This document shows, one piece after another, positions 51,101-59,568 of a stretch of 64,000 nucleotides of DNA. The notes under the pieces are model-generated. The model was not told where the DNA came from and ran no database searches. It saw only the letters and a program-made list of their open reading frames with translations. The stretch comes from JAJDXO01 sp965213765 (GTDB lineage Bacteria; Pseudomonadota; Alphaproteobacteria; Rhodospirillales; UBA2165): the NCBI GenBank assembly GCA_965213765.1, contig OZ243926.1, positions 3,162,001 through 3,226,000 of the forward strand. Direction: 5' to 3'. The position numbers and the translations under genes were made by a program. How positions within the stretch are numbered: the stretch's first letter is position 1; every line of letters begins with the position of its first letter.

Positions 51101-51847
51101 GCTCAAGCCATGCTGCAGCGGCTAGTGGGGGAGAAATGGCTGACCGCCAAGGGGGTGATCGGATTCTTCCCGGCGAATGCGGTGGGCGATGACATCGAGA
51201 TTTACGAAAACGACGATCGAGAGCAGGTCCGGGCCGTGGTGCCGATGCTGCGTCAGCAAATGGAGAAGGGCTCCGGCCGCGCCAATTTTTCCCTGGCCGA
51301 TTTCATTGCTCGGAAAGGCTCGGGGATCGACGACTATATCGGCGCGTTCGCGGTCACGACGGGGATCGGCATCGAGGAGCATGTTGCGGCCTTCGAAGGC
51401 GCCAACGACGACTACAACGCCATCCTGCTGAAGGCGCTCGCCGACCGCTTGGCGGAGGCTTTCGCCGAGCGCATGCACGAACGGGTGCGCCAGGAGTTCT
51501 GGGGCTACGAGGCGCGGGGCGCGCTCACCAACCCGGAGTTGATCAAGGAAAAGTACCGCGGCATCCGGCCCGCCCCCGGCTATCCGGCCTGCCCCGATCA
51601 CTCGGTTAAACCACAGCTGTTCGAACTGCTGTCCGCCGAAGACCGGATCGGCATTTCACTCACCGAGAGTTTCGCCATGATGCCGGCGGCATCCGTCTCG
51701 GGCTATTATTTTGCCCATCCGGAAGCGGAATATTTCGGCATCGGCCGGCTCTCCAGGGATCAGGTCGCGGATTACGCGGCGCGGCGCGGCGTCCCGGTGG
51801 CGCAGGCCGAGACGTGGTTGGCGCCAAATCTTGGCTACGCCCGCTAA
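48116..51847 (+). CDS. metH: Cobalamin-dependent methionine synthase
   Basis: A 1243-residue, four-module enzyme that moves the methyl group of methyl-THF via cobalamin to homocysteine. Module 1 (about 20-345) has the Zn-binding cysteines in VGLNCALGADQ and IVGGCCGTTPEH. Module 2 (about 360-620) is the pterin domain with GFVNVGERTNVAGSARFKKL. Module 3 (about 640-900) has the cap and the B12 lower-ligand motif GDVHDIGKNIVGVVLQ. Module 4 (about 920-1243) is the reactivation domain, with RPAPGYPACPDHS binding SAM. It starts at ATG 48116 with GCGGAGG upstream, overlapping the metF stop. All modules look intact. The organism therefore makes or imports B12. Confidence 0.96.
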   Translation: MTAAVIDQPRERSKAVPAERAARLMQLLSERILVMDGAMGTMIQTRKFDEEEFRGERFADHAHHQRGNNDLLNLTQPTFIENIHESYLEAGADILKSNTFNSTAIAEADYGMEDVVLELNREGARLARLAADKAEAADGTRPRFVAGVLGPTNRTASISPDVNDPGFRNISFDELVRIYTESATGLIEGGADILLVETVFDTLNCKAAIYAIHTVFELRGAEIPLIISGTITDASGRTLSGQTPEAFWTSVAHANPLAVGLNCALGADQLRPHIQSLAAVADVPVSIHPNAGLPNAFGGYDDTPEHMSATLREFAEDGLVNIVGGCCGTTPEHIRVLADAMAGLAPREVPERLARGSLSGLEPLDFSDVTGFVNVGERTNVAGSARFKKLIVEEDYATALEVARQQVENGAQVIDVNMDEAMLDSEAAMVRFLKLAATEPDICRVPVMIDSSRWPVIRAGLKCLQGKCVVNSISLKEGEEPFLEQAREILKYGAAVIVMAFDEQGQADTYGRMVEICTRSYRLLVDETGFPAHDIIFDANIFPVATGIEEHRNFSADFIKAVADIKKTLPGAMTSGGVSNVSFSFRGNNPVREAMHTVFLYHAVNAGLDMGIVNAGQLAVYADIPDDLRERIEDLILNRRDDATERLLEVASEVEGQVKSREEDRSWRDEPVESRLSHALVKGISDFVVEDTEEARQAAARPIEVIEGPLMDGMNIVGDLFGSGQMFLPQVVKSARVMKQAVAHLIPFIEEEKSGGGPRSKGRILLATVKGDVHDIGKNIVGVVLQCNGYEIIDLGVMVPYEKILESAKAEDVDIIGLSGLITPSLEEMSSVARELSRDGFKIPLLIGGATTSKVHTAVKIEPEYDGPTVHVVDASRAVGAAGNLLSDSLRGDYLAGITAEYEEVRDRHAARDRTDRGLSIGDARANHAKLSWSGYEPPVPGRLGLQVFEDFDFAELTTRIDWTPFFRSWELAGTYPRILDDPVVGEAAQSLYGDAQAMLQRLVGEKWLTAKGVIGFFPANAVGDDIEIYENDDREQVRAVVPMLRQQMEKGSGRANFSLADFIARKGSGIDDYIGAFAVTTGIGIEEHVAAFEGANDDYNAILLKALADRLAEAFAERMHERVRQEFWGYEARGALTNPELIKEKYRGIRPAPGYPACPDHSVKPQLFELLSAEDRIGISLTESFAMMPAASVSGYYFAHPEAEYFGIGRLSRDQVADYAARRGVPVAQAETWLAPNLGYAR

Positions 51848-52515
51848 GCGCCCTGGCCGAAGAGCGGCGCACCGGCTTCTCGCTCTCCGGATTCCGATCA
51901 AGCGGCCGGGTGGCTTCCGCCTAAATTAAAGCAAATCCGCCCACAGTAAGTACTATGAAGATGATCAGAGAGACTAGGAAATCGCTCCAAAGTCCAAGAC
52001 GTACCACCACCACTAAATCCGTTAGAACCCAAAACAAGAAAACGAGGAATAGGTTTGGCATAGTATCGCCTCCCGCGAATTCTCGGTTTCTCTCTGGTGA
52101 TGGAGGTGCAGCCTTGAGAATTGGTGATGCGCGTCGCCAGCGTAACCAGCCTTCAAATTCGTCGCGTGACATAGCCGCAAGCATGCGTCCAACGCGGCAA
52201 AAGCCTGTCAAAAAATACGCCGCAACTAAAACAAACGCAGTTTCCATCTTCTGACCATATGGATTTATTGTGCCCCTATCAATCCAGTGAATTTTTCCCG
52301 GCGTTCTTCGACTTATAGGGATCATTCTGACCCTCGAATCATCCTCAAACCATACGCGGGTTTTGTGACGGTGGTTTGACGACACACAAAACTTTAATGA
52401 TCTCAACTGTTTACGGTCACTCGACCGTGATCGGCAATTTAATGGTCTGTGTTTTATTTACGGGCGAGGGCGGCTATTAATCCCTCCCGCCGCTCAAGAA
52501 TTCGGGAGGACCGTG
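51848..52515. other. 668-bp interval with one small membrane peptide gene
   Basis: No large gene is present. A small minus-strand frame at 51921-52061 has a strong ribosome site and is annotated separately. Bases 52300-52500 are AT-richer than the surroundings and may contain the promoter of the OsmC-like gene. No motif is certain there. Confidence 0.6.
51921..52061 (-). CDS. Small hydrophobic membrane peptide, 46 residues
   Basis: MPNLFLVFLFWVLTDLVVVV opens a 46-residue peptide with two hydrophobic stretches separated by RLGLWSDF. The second stretch is FLVSLIIFIVLTVGGFALI. GGGAGG lies seven to eight bases upstream of ATG 52061, which is a strong argument for translation. The frame stays open upstream to an ATG at 52247 that would add a segment beginning METAFVLVAAYFLTGFCRVG. 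That start has no ribosome site, but a longer 108-residue form is possible. No family recognised. It is convergent with metH, 73 bases past its stop. Confidence 0.5.
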   Translation of the reverse strand: MPNLFLVFLFWVLTDLVVVVRLGLWSDFLVSLIIFIVLTVGGFALI

Positions 52516-53025
52516 ATGAACGCCGCGCAACTGAGAGAACGCCAGTCCCCATTGAAAGCCAAATACAAGGATGAACCGGGGGCGGCCACACGGGTCCTGC
52601 ATGGCGAAGGCGTTCTGGTGCCCGAACATCTTTCCTGCCGGGTCGATATGGGTTTCGGTGTTGCCGAAGCCGGGCTTCATCCGGCGGCGGGCGGAGACGG
52701 GAGCTGGGCCTGTTCCGGTGATATGCTGCTGCAAACCTTGGCGGCGTGCGCCGGGGTCACCATGACGGCGGTGGCGGCCGCGATGGAAATCGATATCAAG
52801 TCCGGCGCGGTCCGGGCCGAGGGCGACCTCGATTTTCGCGGCACCCTGGGCGTCGACAAGACCGCGCCGGTCGGATTCACCGGTATTCGCCTGTTCTTCG
52901 ACCTGAAAACCGATGCCGCACCGGACCGGCTCGAGACGCTGCTAAAGCTGACCGAGTGCTATTGCGTCGTCCTGCAGACCCTTCAAGGGGGGGCGGCGAT
53001 CTCATCGGAGATCAACGGGACCTAA
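52516..53025 (+). CDS. OsmC-like family protein
   Basis: A 169-residue OsmC/Ohr-fold protein. Members reduce hydroperoxides with two cysteines. Here Cys78 lies in LLQTLAACAGVTMTAVAAAM on the central helix, and Cys148/Cys150 in LKLTECYCVVLQTLQGG fit the second site. An N-terminal extension of about 20 polar residues precedes the fold. AGGA lies five bases upstream of ATG 52516, and GTG 52513 is an alternative. Whether it is a true peroxidase or a YhfA-type OsmC relative is not decided. The last four bases overlap the convergent ferredoxin-hydrolase gene. Confidence 0.82.
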   Translation: MNAAQLRERQSPLKAKYKDEPGAATRVLHGEGVLVPEHLSCRVDMGFGVAEAGLHPAAGGDGSWACSGDMLLQTLAACAGVTMTAVAAAMEIDIKSGAVRAEGDLDFRGTLGVDKTAPVGFTGIRLFFDLKTDAAPDRLETLLKLTECYCVVLQTLQGGAAISSEINGT

Positions 53026-53894
53026 GCGGCCGACTTCATCCAGGCGATGCATTCGTCGAGCGCCGCGGGCATGTTCGCCGCGCCAACCTCATGGCGCCAA
53101 CCATGGCCCGGCAGAACCCAGGAAAACCGGTGGTCCCTAAGGCGTTCCATGGATTGGATCTGGGTCGGCCAGTCGTACCAGCACACCCGCCGGCCGGCAC
53201 GGAGGCGCTCCCGGTCGGGGTTCCACCATAGATGATCGCCGGTAAACAGGAAGTGTTCCCGATAGAGCAAACAAGCCGATCCCCGGGTGTGGCCGGGTAC
53301 GGGAATCATCAGCAGGTCTTCGCCCAGGGCGACGGGATCGGCGCCGTCGATCATCTGTTCGAACATTCGGGTACCCCTGCCGATGTCGCCTGCGTGCATG
53401 ATGCGCCAGCAGTTAAAATAATCGGCGAACTTTTGATGGTCGGCGACGTCGTCCCGGTGGCTCAGGAACATGATGTCGATGCCGCCCAGCGCCTCCAGGC
53501 GATTGACCAGGTCGCGGGCGAACCGGGGCGAGTCGACCAGCACGTTTCCGTGGGGCCGGCGGATGAAATAGCTCGAGGCGCCGTAGGACGCGCCCGAGTG
53601 ATAGCCGCAGTAATAGACCTCATCCGCCAGATGCTCGGGGAACGCCGCCTTGGCGGCCGACATGTCGTGTTTGCTCTCGCTGCCGATGGCCGAGACGGGA
53701 CAGGTCAACAATGCCATCAATGCCTGCTGAACCTGGTCGTCGTTGGCGGGCTGCCTGTAGACCCGGGAGTACGCCCCTTCACCGTCGAAACTGTCCGGAG
53801 CCACCCACCGGCAGGCTTCGCAGTCGATACAAGACGAATCGACAAAAAACTCGCCGTCGACGTTGGATTCCAGGCGCTGCGCCGGGTTGACCAT
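53022..53894 (-). CDS. Ferredoxin / metallo-beta-lactamase-fold fusion protein
   Basis: A 290-residue protein with an N-terminal single-cluster ferredoxin domain (Cys22, Cys25, Cys28 in SSCIDCEACRWVAPDSF, and Cys65 in LLTCPVSAIGS, giving one [4Fe-4S]) and a C-terminal metallo-beta-lactamase fold from about residue 95. The metal site is FLSHRDDVADHQKFA (His146, Asp149, His153), PVPGHTRGSACLLY (His202) and LFTGDHLWW (Asp220). The first His of the classic HxHxDH is in the variant form HRDD, known from plant and bacterial relatives of this fusion. No substrate is established. ATG 53894 is preferred; the frame continues to 54008 without support. It could couple redox state to hydrolysis of a thioester-like substrate. 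Confidence 0.8.
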   Translation of the reverse strand: MVNPAQRLESNVDGEFFVDSSCIDCEACRWVAPDSFDGEGAYSRVYRQPANDDQVQQALMALLTCPVSAIGSESKHDMSAAKAAFPEHLADEVYYCGYHSGASYGASSYFIRRPHGNVLVDSPRFARDLVNRLEALGGIDIMFLSHRDDVADHQKFADYFNCWRIMHAGDIGRGTRMFEQMIDGADPVALGEDLLMIPVPGHTRGSACLLYREHFLFTGDHLWWNPDRERLRAGRRVCWYDWPTQIQSMERLRDHRFSWVLPGHGWRHEVGAANMPAALDECIAWMKSAA

Positions 53895-54275
53895 GCGGGC
53901 CCACCTTCCCTGTTTGCCCGCAACCCTAACCGCACCCCGCCGCCCCATCAACCGGACGCGTTTTGCGGTTAATTCGATTTCGCCAGGGTGTTGAAAACCC
54001 ACACGCAATTTCTCTTGGCCCGGGCCGGGCCGGCGCTGTGTTCCCGGTTGAGTCGGGAGCTTTCTCCGATGTGCAGTGCACCGAACTTTATGAACGCTAT
54101 TTCACCTTCGAGCGCGATAGCGCCGATCTTCATGAGGCCGTGGTCCGTATCGGGCGCGCCATGAGCCGTGCCGCCGGCTGCCTGGAAGAAGCCGGTACCG
54201 GCGCGCGCCATGTTGCAGTCCGGAGCCCAGACGCGTATTAATGTATTGTTCGTAATCCATTGATTCGATTGAGGA
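53895..54275. other. 381-bp intergenic region
   Basis: A plus-strand frame at 53963-54241 (92 codons) has no ribosome site or recognisable domain and is not called. The region should hold divergent promoters for the ferredoxin fusion and the CLC gene. An AT-rich stretch, TATTAATGTATTGTTCG, near 54236 could be part of the CLC promoter. Confidence 0.5.
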
Positions 54276-56063
54276 ATGTTCGGACGCAAATTGCGGCCTA
54301 GCCGGCTGCTCATGCGGGCACGCCGGATTATCAGGAACGATCAGCTCATTCTCGTGGTGCTGGCGGTTGTCGTCGGCGCGTTGGCCGGCATTGGCACCAT
54401 CTTGATCCGCGAAGGCATCGATTGGGTCCAGACCATCGGCTTCGGCTCGCCCGAGGAAAGTATCTTTTCCATGGCGTCCGACCTGGCCTGGTGGGTCGTC
54501 CTGCTGGTACCTACGGTCGGCGGGCTGATCGTCGGATTGTTCATTTACTGGGTCATGCCCGAGAAAAAACCGCAAAGCGTCGCCAAGGTCATCGAGGCGA
54601 GCGCGCTTCGCGGCGGGCGCATGTCCATTCGGGAAGGCTTTGGCGCAGCGGTGGCGAGTGTCATTTCAATCGGTTCGGGGGCATCGGTCGGCCGGGAAGG
54701 CCCGGCCATCCACCTGGGCGCCACCTTGGGCGCCTGGGTCGCCCGGCGATTGCACCTGACACGATCCCTGTCGCGTGCCCTGTTGGGCTGCGGCGCGGCC
54801 GCCGCGGTCGCCGCTTCGTTTAACGCCCCCATCGCCGGCGCTTTGTTCGCTCACGAGGTGGTGGTCGGCCATTTCGCCCTCAGCGCCTTCGCGCCGATCG
54901 TTATCGCGAGTGTGGTCGGGACCATATTCACGCGCACCTATTTCGGCGACTTTCCGGCATTCAGCGTCTTCGAGCAATCACTGGTGTCGATCTGGGAGTT
55001 CCCCGCCGTCATCGGACTGGGCGTTGCCAGCGGCATTACGGCCATCATTCTGATGCGTTCGGTGATGGTGGTCGAAGATCAGTTCAAGAAGGTGCCCGGC
55101 CCCACCTGGACCCACCCGGCCATCGCCGGATTTCTGGTCGGGCTGATCGCTTTGGTATTTCCTCAGGTGCTGGGCGTGGGATATGCGGCAACCAACGACG
55201 CCATGCAGACCATTATTCCGCTGCAATTCCTCATCGCCCTGGTGTTTGCCAAGATACTCGCGACCGCGCTCAGTCTCGGCGGCGGGTTCGGCGGCGGCAT
55301 ATTCACGCCGTCGCTGATGGTCGGCGCCTTGCTGGGCGGGGCTTACGGCATTGTCGCCACCAGTATCTTTCCCGACCTCTCCTCCGGCCCCGGCGCCTAT
55401 ACCATCATCGGCATGGGTGCCGTGGCCGCGGCCGTGCTCGGCGCACCCATCTCGACGACCCTGATCGTTTTCGAGCTAACCGACAACTACCCCTTGACCA
55501 TCGCGGTGATGGTCGCCGTGGTCATCGCGACGGTGATGGTGCAGCAGTTCAACGGCCGATCCTTTTTCAGCTGGCAGCTTGAGCGGGCCGGTCTCGACCT
55601 CAAAGGCGGGTTCGAAGCCGCGCTATTGCGATCCATCAAGGTCAGCAAGGTAATGACCAAGGAGAGCGAGACCATTCCGGTGTCCGCCGGCATCGCCGAA
55701 ATCCGTCACTTGCTGCAGGATTCGCCGACCGGAGAGTTGTTCGTGCTCAAGGAGGACGGGGAGCTATTCGGCACCATCACACTGCACGATCTCCATGATA
55801 TTGCCTTCGAATCCGACCTCGACATGGACAATCTGATAAACGCGGGCGATGTCGCCAGGCTGCACCCGCCGGTCATCGATCTCGACGACGACCTCCAGAC
55901 GGCGAATAAGCTGATCCGGGATTCAGGCGAGCACTACATCGCCGTTGTCGACGACCACAAATCGATGAAGTTCCAGGGGACGTTGCACGAGACCGAAGTG
56001 ATGGTCGCCTATAACCGCGCGCTGGTCGAAGCGCGGGAAGAAGAGCACCAGTCCGGAATTTAA
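54276..56063 (+). CDS. CLC-family chloride channel/transporter with CBS pair
   Basis: A 595-residue membrane protein. About 430 residues form the CLC core: SIGSGASVGREGPAIHLGAT (131-150) with the gating Glu141, NAPIAGALFAHEVVVG (183-198), and GGGFGGGIFTPSLMVGALLG for the anion site. Two CBS domains follow (about 450-575, SIKVSKVMTKESETIPVSAG onward) and likely bind nucleotides. In E. coli ClC the residue after the first Glu of IIEE is the inner proton Glu203. Here the same place is Val195 (HEVV), as in CLC channels. This suggests passive Cl- conduction over H+ exchange. GAGG stands too close to ATG 54276 for an ideal ribosome site, so the start is uncertain by a few codons. Confidence 0.87.
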   Translation: MFGRKLRPSRLLMRARRIIRNDQLILVVLAVVVGALAGIGTILIREGIDWVQTIGFGSPEESIFSMASDLAWWVVLLVPTVGGLIVGLFIYWVMPEKKPQSVAKVIEASALRGGRMSIREGFGAAVASVISIGSGASVGREGPAIHLGATLGAWVARRLHLTRSLSRALLGCGAAAAVAASFNAPIAGALFAHEVVVGHFALSAFAPIVIASVVGTIFTRTYFGDFPAFSVFEQSLVSIWEFPAVIGLGVASGITAIILMRSVMVVEDQFKKVPGPTWTHPAIAGFLVGLIALVFPQVLGVGYAATNDAMQTIIPLQFLIALVFAKILATALSLGGGFGGGIFTPSLMVGALLGGAYGIVATSIFPDLSSGPGAYTIIGMGAVAAAVLGAPISTTLIVFELTDNYPLTIAVMVAVVIATVMVQQFNGRSFFSWQLERAGLDLKGGFEAALLRSIKVSKVMTKESETIPVSAGIAEIRHLLQDSPTGELFVLKEDGELFGTITLHDLHDIAFESDLDMDNLINAGDVARLHPPVIDLDDDLQTANKLIRDSGEHYIAVVDDHKSMKFQGTLHETEVMVAYNRALVEAREEEHQSGI

Positions 56064-57076
56064 AGGCTGTTATCCAGCCGCAGCCAGTCGTAGCGGTCCA
56101 TCGACCTGACGCCGATTTCCTCGGATGTCAGGCTGGCGGCACCCCTGCGCAGCACGTTGAGCGGCACTGTGTCACCAGCTTCCCCGCTATTCCAGAGCTT
56201 GCGGAAGTAATCCGCCTGACCGGAGACCGGATTTCCGCCGACGCCGAGAATCAAATCGCCCGGCTTGATGCCCGCGCGGGCCGCCGGGCCGCCGGGACTT
56301 ATCCGTGACACAATAACCCGGCTATGGAGTTCCTGGGTGTTGGCGCCGATCCAAGGCCGGTACGGTCCCGCGCGGCGGCCCTTTGAGAGCAAATCGGCGA
56401 ACACCGGCTTCAACTCGTCGATGGGCACGAACATGTTGCCCGGCAGCGGATGGCCGAGGCCTGAAGAATCGCCAACGAACAGGGATCCAATTCCCAGCAG
56501 TTTTCCGTCCGGGCCGAGCAATGCGGCGCCGCTGTGGTAGGCATGAGGCGGCGAGGTGAATATCGCCTTTTCAAGCAGGTACTCCCAGGCGCCGGCGAAG
56601 GGCCGGCGGGAGACAACCTGCGCTGTCGATATGGGCTGTGCGCCACCCCGGCTGACGATTAGAACCTGATCCAACACGTTCAGCTCCGCCGACCGCCCGA
56701 ACCTGATGGGTTCGATGCCGAGAGGCCGCCGCGCCTTGATAAGACCGAAGCCGGTCTCATGATCGTAAGCCACGATGCCGGCGGGAATTTGGTTGCCGTC
56801 GGCGCCGGTGACGACCGCCCCCGATGCTTCCAGAATCAAATAGCCGATCGTCAGCACCAAGCCGTTACTGTCGACGACGACGCCGCTGCCTTGCCGTTCG
56901 GTTCCGAGGAACCGGGCAGTCCGTGCATCCGCTGGAACTTCCGCCTTCACGTTGACGATGGCATTGAGCAGCTCGCCCGCCTGGTTGCCGGATTGGGCGG
57001 CAACCGATTGCGGGAGCATAAGGGCTGCCGCTAAAATCAGCATGGTGAACAGAGCAGGCGCGCGCCGTAAGGTCAT
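56060..57076 (-). CDS. HtrA/DegP-like PDZ protein with broken catalytic triad
   Basis: A 338-residue exported protein. A Sec signal (TLRRAPALFTMLILAAALML, cleavage near VAAQ) precedes a trypsin-like domain (about 35-215) and one PDZ domain (about 225-320, GPYRPWIGANTQELHSRVIV, RAGIKPGDLILGVGGNPVSG). The fold is clear (GSGVVVDSNGLVLTIGYLIL), but the triad is not. The His of the VLTNAHVV motif is Tyr79, the Asp of TDLAVLK is Gly109 (ETGFGLIK), while Ser182 remains in YHSGAALLG. Proteolysis is not expected. It may bind unfolded or membrane proteins through the PDZ domain. ATG 57076 is preceded by GAGG. It is convergent with the CLC gene, overlapping by four bases. Confidence 0.82.
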   Translation of the reverse strand: MTLRRAPALFTMLILAAALMLPQSVAAQSGNQAGELLNAIVNVKAEVPADARTARFLGTERQGSGVVVDSNGLVLTIGYLILEASGAVVTGADGNQIPAGIVAYDHETGFGLIKARRPLGIEPIRFGRSAELNVLDQVLIVSRGGAQPISTAQVVSRRPFAGAWEYLLEKAIFTSPPHAYHSGAALLGPDGKLLGIGSLFVGDSSGLGHPLPGNMFVPIDELKPVFADLLSKGRRAGPYRPWIGANTQELHSRVIVSRISPGGPAARAGIKPGDLILGVGGNPVSGQADYFRKLWNSGEAGDTVPLNVLRRGAASLTSEEIGVRSMDRYDWLRLDNSL

Positions 57077-57262
57077 AACCGTTACCTCGAACAGGAAACG
57101 AATCGCCCCAGGCTTCAACAGTGATCCTACGCCCGCGGCGAGTCAAAGCCTATGTTCGGCTCAACACACAAACGTGTCCGAATCCCTGCGATCCGGAGGC
57201 GGTGCTTATGTAGCCGGCGGTTTTGGACTGAGTCGCCGGACCCGGCGTGATATAACAGGGGC

Positions 57263-59557
57263 ATGTCCGACGCTTTCGATCTCAGGGATCCGGCGCCCGC
57301 ACCGTCGGCCCCGTCCGGGTCACGCGCCCCAACCGCTGAGCCGCCCTACTTCAAGGGCCTGAACGAGGAACAGCGCCGCGCCGTGGAGGCGACCGAGGGT
57401 CCGGTCCTGGTGCTTGCCGGCGCAGGCACCGGCAAGACCCGGGTGCTGACGACCCGGCTCGCCCACATCCTGATGAACGGGCTGGCGCACCCCGGTCAGG
57501 TCGTTGCCGTCACGTTCACCAACAAGGCCGCCCGGGAGATGAAGGATCGGGTGGCGGCCATCACCGGCCGTCCGGTGGAGGGATGGTGGCTGGGGACGTT
57601 CCATGCCCTGGCGGCACGAATTCTCCGCAGCCACGCCGAGGCTGTCGGCCTCAAACCCAACTTTACTATCCTCGATGCGGACGACCAGTTGCGGCTGTTG
57701 AAGCAGGTGATGGAAGGCCGCAATATCGACGACAAGAAGTGGCCGGCCAGGATGTTGCTCGGCATCATCCAGCGCTGGAAGGACCGCGGCCTGACGCCGG
57801 AAAAGGTGTCGGAGGAGGAAGGCGGCGCCATGGCCGACGGGCGTCTGATACAGCTCTACGTCGAGTATCAGGAGCGGCTTCGCACCCTCAACGCGGCCGA
57901 CTTCGGCGATCTGCTGCTCCACAATTTGACCCTGTTCGCCGAACAGCCGGATATTCTGGCCGGGTATCAGAACCGATTCCGCTATCTGCTGGTCGATGAG
58001 TATCAGGACACCAATGTGGCCCAGTATCTCTGGCTGCGGCTGCTTGCCCAGTCCTACAAGAACCTGTGCTGCGTCGGCGATGACGACCAGTCCATCTATT
58101 CCTGGCGCGGTGCCGAGGTCGGCAACATCTTGAAATTCGAGAAGGACTTTCCGGGTGCGGAGGTGATCCGCCTGGAACGCAATTATCGTTCGACGCCGCA
58201 CATATTGGGCGCTGCCTCCGGTTTGATCGCCCATAACGAAGGGCGGCTCGGCAAGACCCTGTGGACCGGGATCGATGCCGGCGACAAGGTCAGCGTCCAG
58301 GGCGTGTGGGACGGCGAGGAGGAAGCCCGGGTCATCTGCGACGAAGTGGAGGCCAAACGGCGCGACGGCCATTCCCTGGAACAGATGGCGGTCCTGGTGC
58401 GGGCGGGTTTCCAGACCCGTGAGTTCGAAGAGCGGCTGATCACCCTTGGGATTCCCTACCGGGTGATCGGTGGCCCGCGGTTCTACGAGCGCCAGGAAAC
58501 CCGTGATGCCATCGCTTATTTCCGGGTGATCGTCAGTCCCGATGACGACCTCGCCTTCGAGCGCATCGTCAACGTGCCCAAGCGCGGGCTTGGACAGGCG
58601 ACCCTTCAGGCGGTGCATCAGTTGGCCCGGGGGCAGGGGGTTTCGCTCTACGAGGCGTGCCGCCAGATCGTCGAGACCGACGAGTTGCGGTCCAAGGCGC
58701 GGACGACGTTGACCGCGCTGATTACCGATTTCGAGCGCTGGCGCTCGCAGCTTGACATCCTCCATCAGGCGGAACTGGCCGCCGTGGTACTGGACGAAAG
58801 CGGCTATACGGAAATGTGGATGAAGGACCGGTCGCCCGAAGCGCCGGGCCGCCTCGACAACCTCAAGGAACTGGTTGCGGGCCTGGAGGATTTCGAAAAT
58901 CTCCAGGGCTTCCTCGAACATGTCAGCCTGGTGATGGAAAACGAAGACAACGCCACCGACGAGAAGCTCAGCCTGATGACCCTGCACGCGGCCAAGGGCC
59001 TGGAGTTCGACCTCGTCTTCCTGCCCGGCTGGGAGGAAGGCCTGTTCCCGCACCAGCGTTCACTGGATGAAGAAGGGCTCAAGGGCCTCGAGGAGGAACG
59101 GCGGCTCGCTTACGTAGGCCTTACCCGCGCCCGCCGGAAGGCGCACGTCGTCTATGCGGCCAACCGGCGGATCTACAATCAGTGGCAAAGCGCTTTGCCG
59201 TCCCGGTTCATCGACGAACTGCCGGAGGAACATGTGGACGTGTTCTCCGATACCGGCCTCTACGGCGGTGGGCATGCCGGAGGGTCGGCGCGCCCGATTC
59301 TGCGCGAGACCCCGCAGACGTTTTCATTCCGAGAGACCGGGCGCGCGCCCCGCCGCCGCGATGGGGTCGTTCTCGATGGCGAGGCTTGGGAGATCGATAC
59401 CGCCGAGGGCGACTCCCGGTTCGAGGAAGGCACCCGGATCTTTCACCAGAAATTCGGATACGGGCGGGTCCAGGCCCGGGACGGCAACAAGCTCGAGGTG
59501 GTCTTCGACAAGGCGGGCACCAAGAAAGTCATCGACAGCTTCGTCGAACCCGCCTGA
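57263..59557 (+). CDS. uvrD: UvrD/PcrA-type ATP-dependent DNA helicase
   Basis: A 764-residue superfamily 1A helicase with 3'-5' polarity, used in nucleotide excision and mismatch repair and in clearing RecA. Visible motifs are LNEEQRRAVEATEGPVLVLA (Q motif), AGAGTGKTRVLTTRLAHIL (I), VTFTNKAAREMKDRV (Ia), LLVDEYQDTNVAQYLWLRLL (II), VGDDDQSIYSWRGAEVGNIL (III), LERNYRSTPHILGAASGLIA (IV), LMTLHAAKGLEFDLVFLPGW (V) and EERRLAYVGLTRARRKAHV (VI). The C-terminal 100 residues include the Tudor-like KFGYGRVQARDGNKLEVVFD that binds RNA polymerase in UvrD/PcrA. Length fits the family. The N-terminal 27 residues are Pro/Ala/Ser-rich. Confidence 0.92.
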   Translation: MSDAFDLRDPAPAPSAPSGSRAPTAEPPYFKGLNEEQRRAVEATEGPVLVLAGAGTGKTRVLTTRLAHILMNGLAHPGQVVAVTFTNKAAREMKDRVAAITGRPVEGWWLGTFHALAARILRSHAEAVGLKPNFTILDADDQLRLLKQVMEGRNIDDKKWPARMLLGIIQRWKDRGLTPEKVSEEEGGAMADGRLIQLYVEYQERLRTLNAADFGDLLLHNLTLFAEQPDILAGYQNRFRYLLVDEYQDTNVAQYLWLRLLAQSYKNLCCVGDDDQSIYSWRGAEVGNILKFEKDFPGAEVIRLERNYRSTPHILGAASGLIAHNEGRLGKTLWTGIDAGDKVSVQGVWDGEEEARVICDEVEAKRRDGHSLEQMAVLVRAGFQTREFEERLITLGIPYRVIGGPRFYERQETRDAIAYFRVIVSPDDDLAFERIVNVPKRGLGQATLQAVHQLARGQGVSLYEACRQIVETDELRSKARTTLTALITDFERWRSQLDILHQAELAAVVLDESGYTEMWMKDRSPEAPGRLDNLKELVAGLEDFENLQGFLEHVSLVMENEDNATDEKLSLMTLHAAKGLEFDLVFLPGWEEGLFPHQRSLDEEGLKGLEEERRLAYVGLTRARRKAHVVYAANRRIYNQWQSALPSRFIDELPEEHVDVFSDTGLYGGGHAGGSARPILRETPQTFSFRETGRAPRRRDGVVLDGEAWEIDTAEGDSRFEEGTRIFHQKFGYGRVQARDGNKLEVVFDKAGTKKVIDSFVEPA

Positions 59558-59568
59558 CCGATCGCCCG

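Noticed and set aside
53963..54241. 92-codon plus-strand frame before the CLC gene
   Set aside because: No ribosome site, no domain, ordinary intergenic composition. It cannot be told apart from chance.
57320..59053. Minus-strand frame of about 577 codons inside the UvrD-type helicase gene
   Set aside because: Shadow frame. All helicase motifs are in the plus-strand product.
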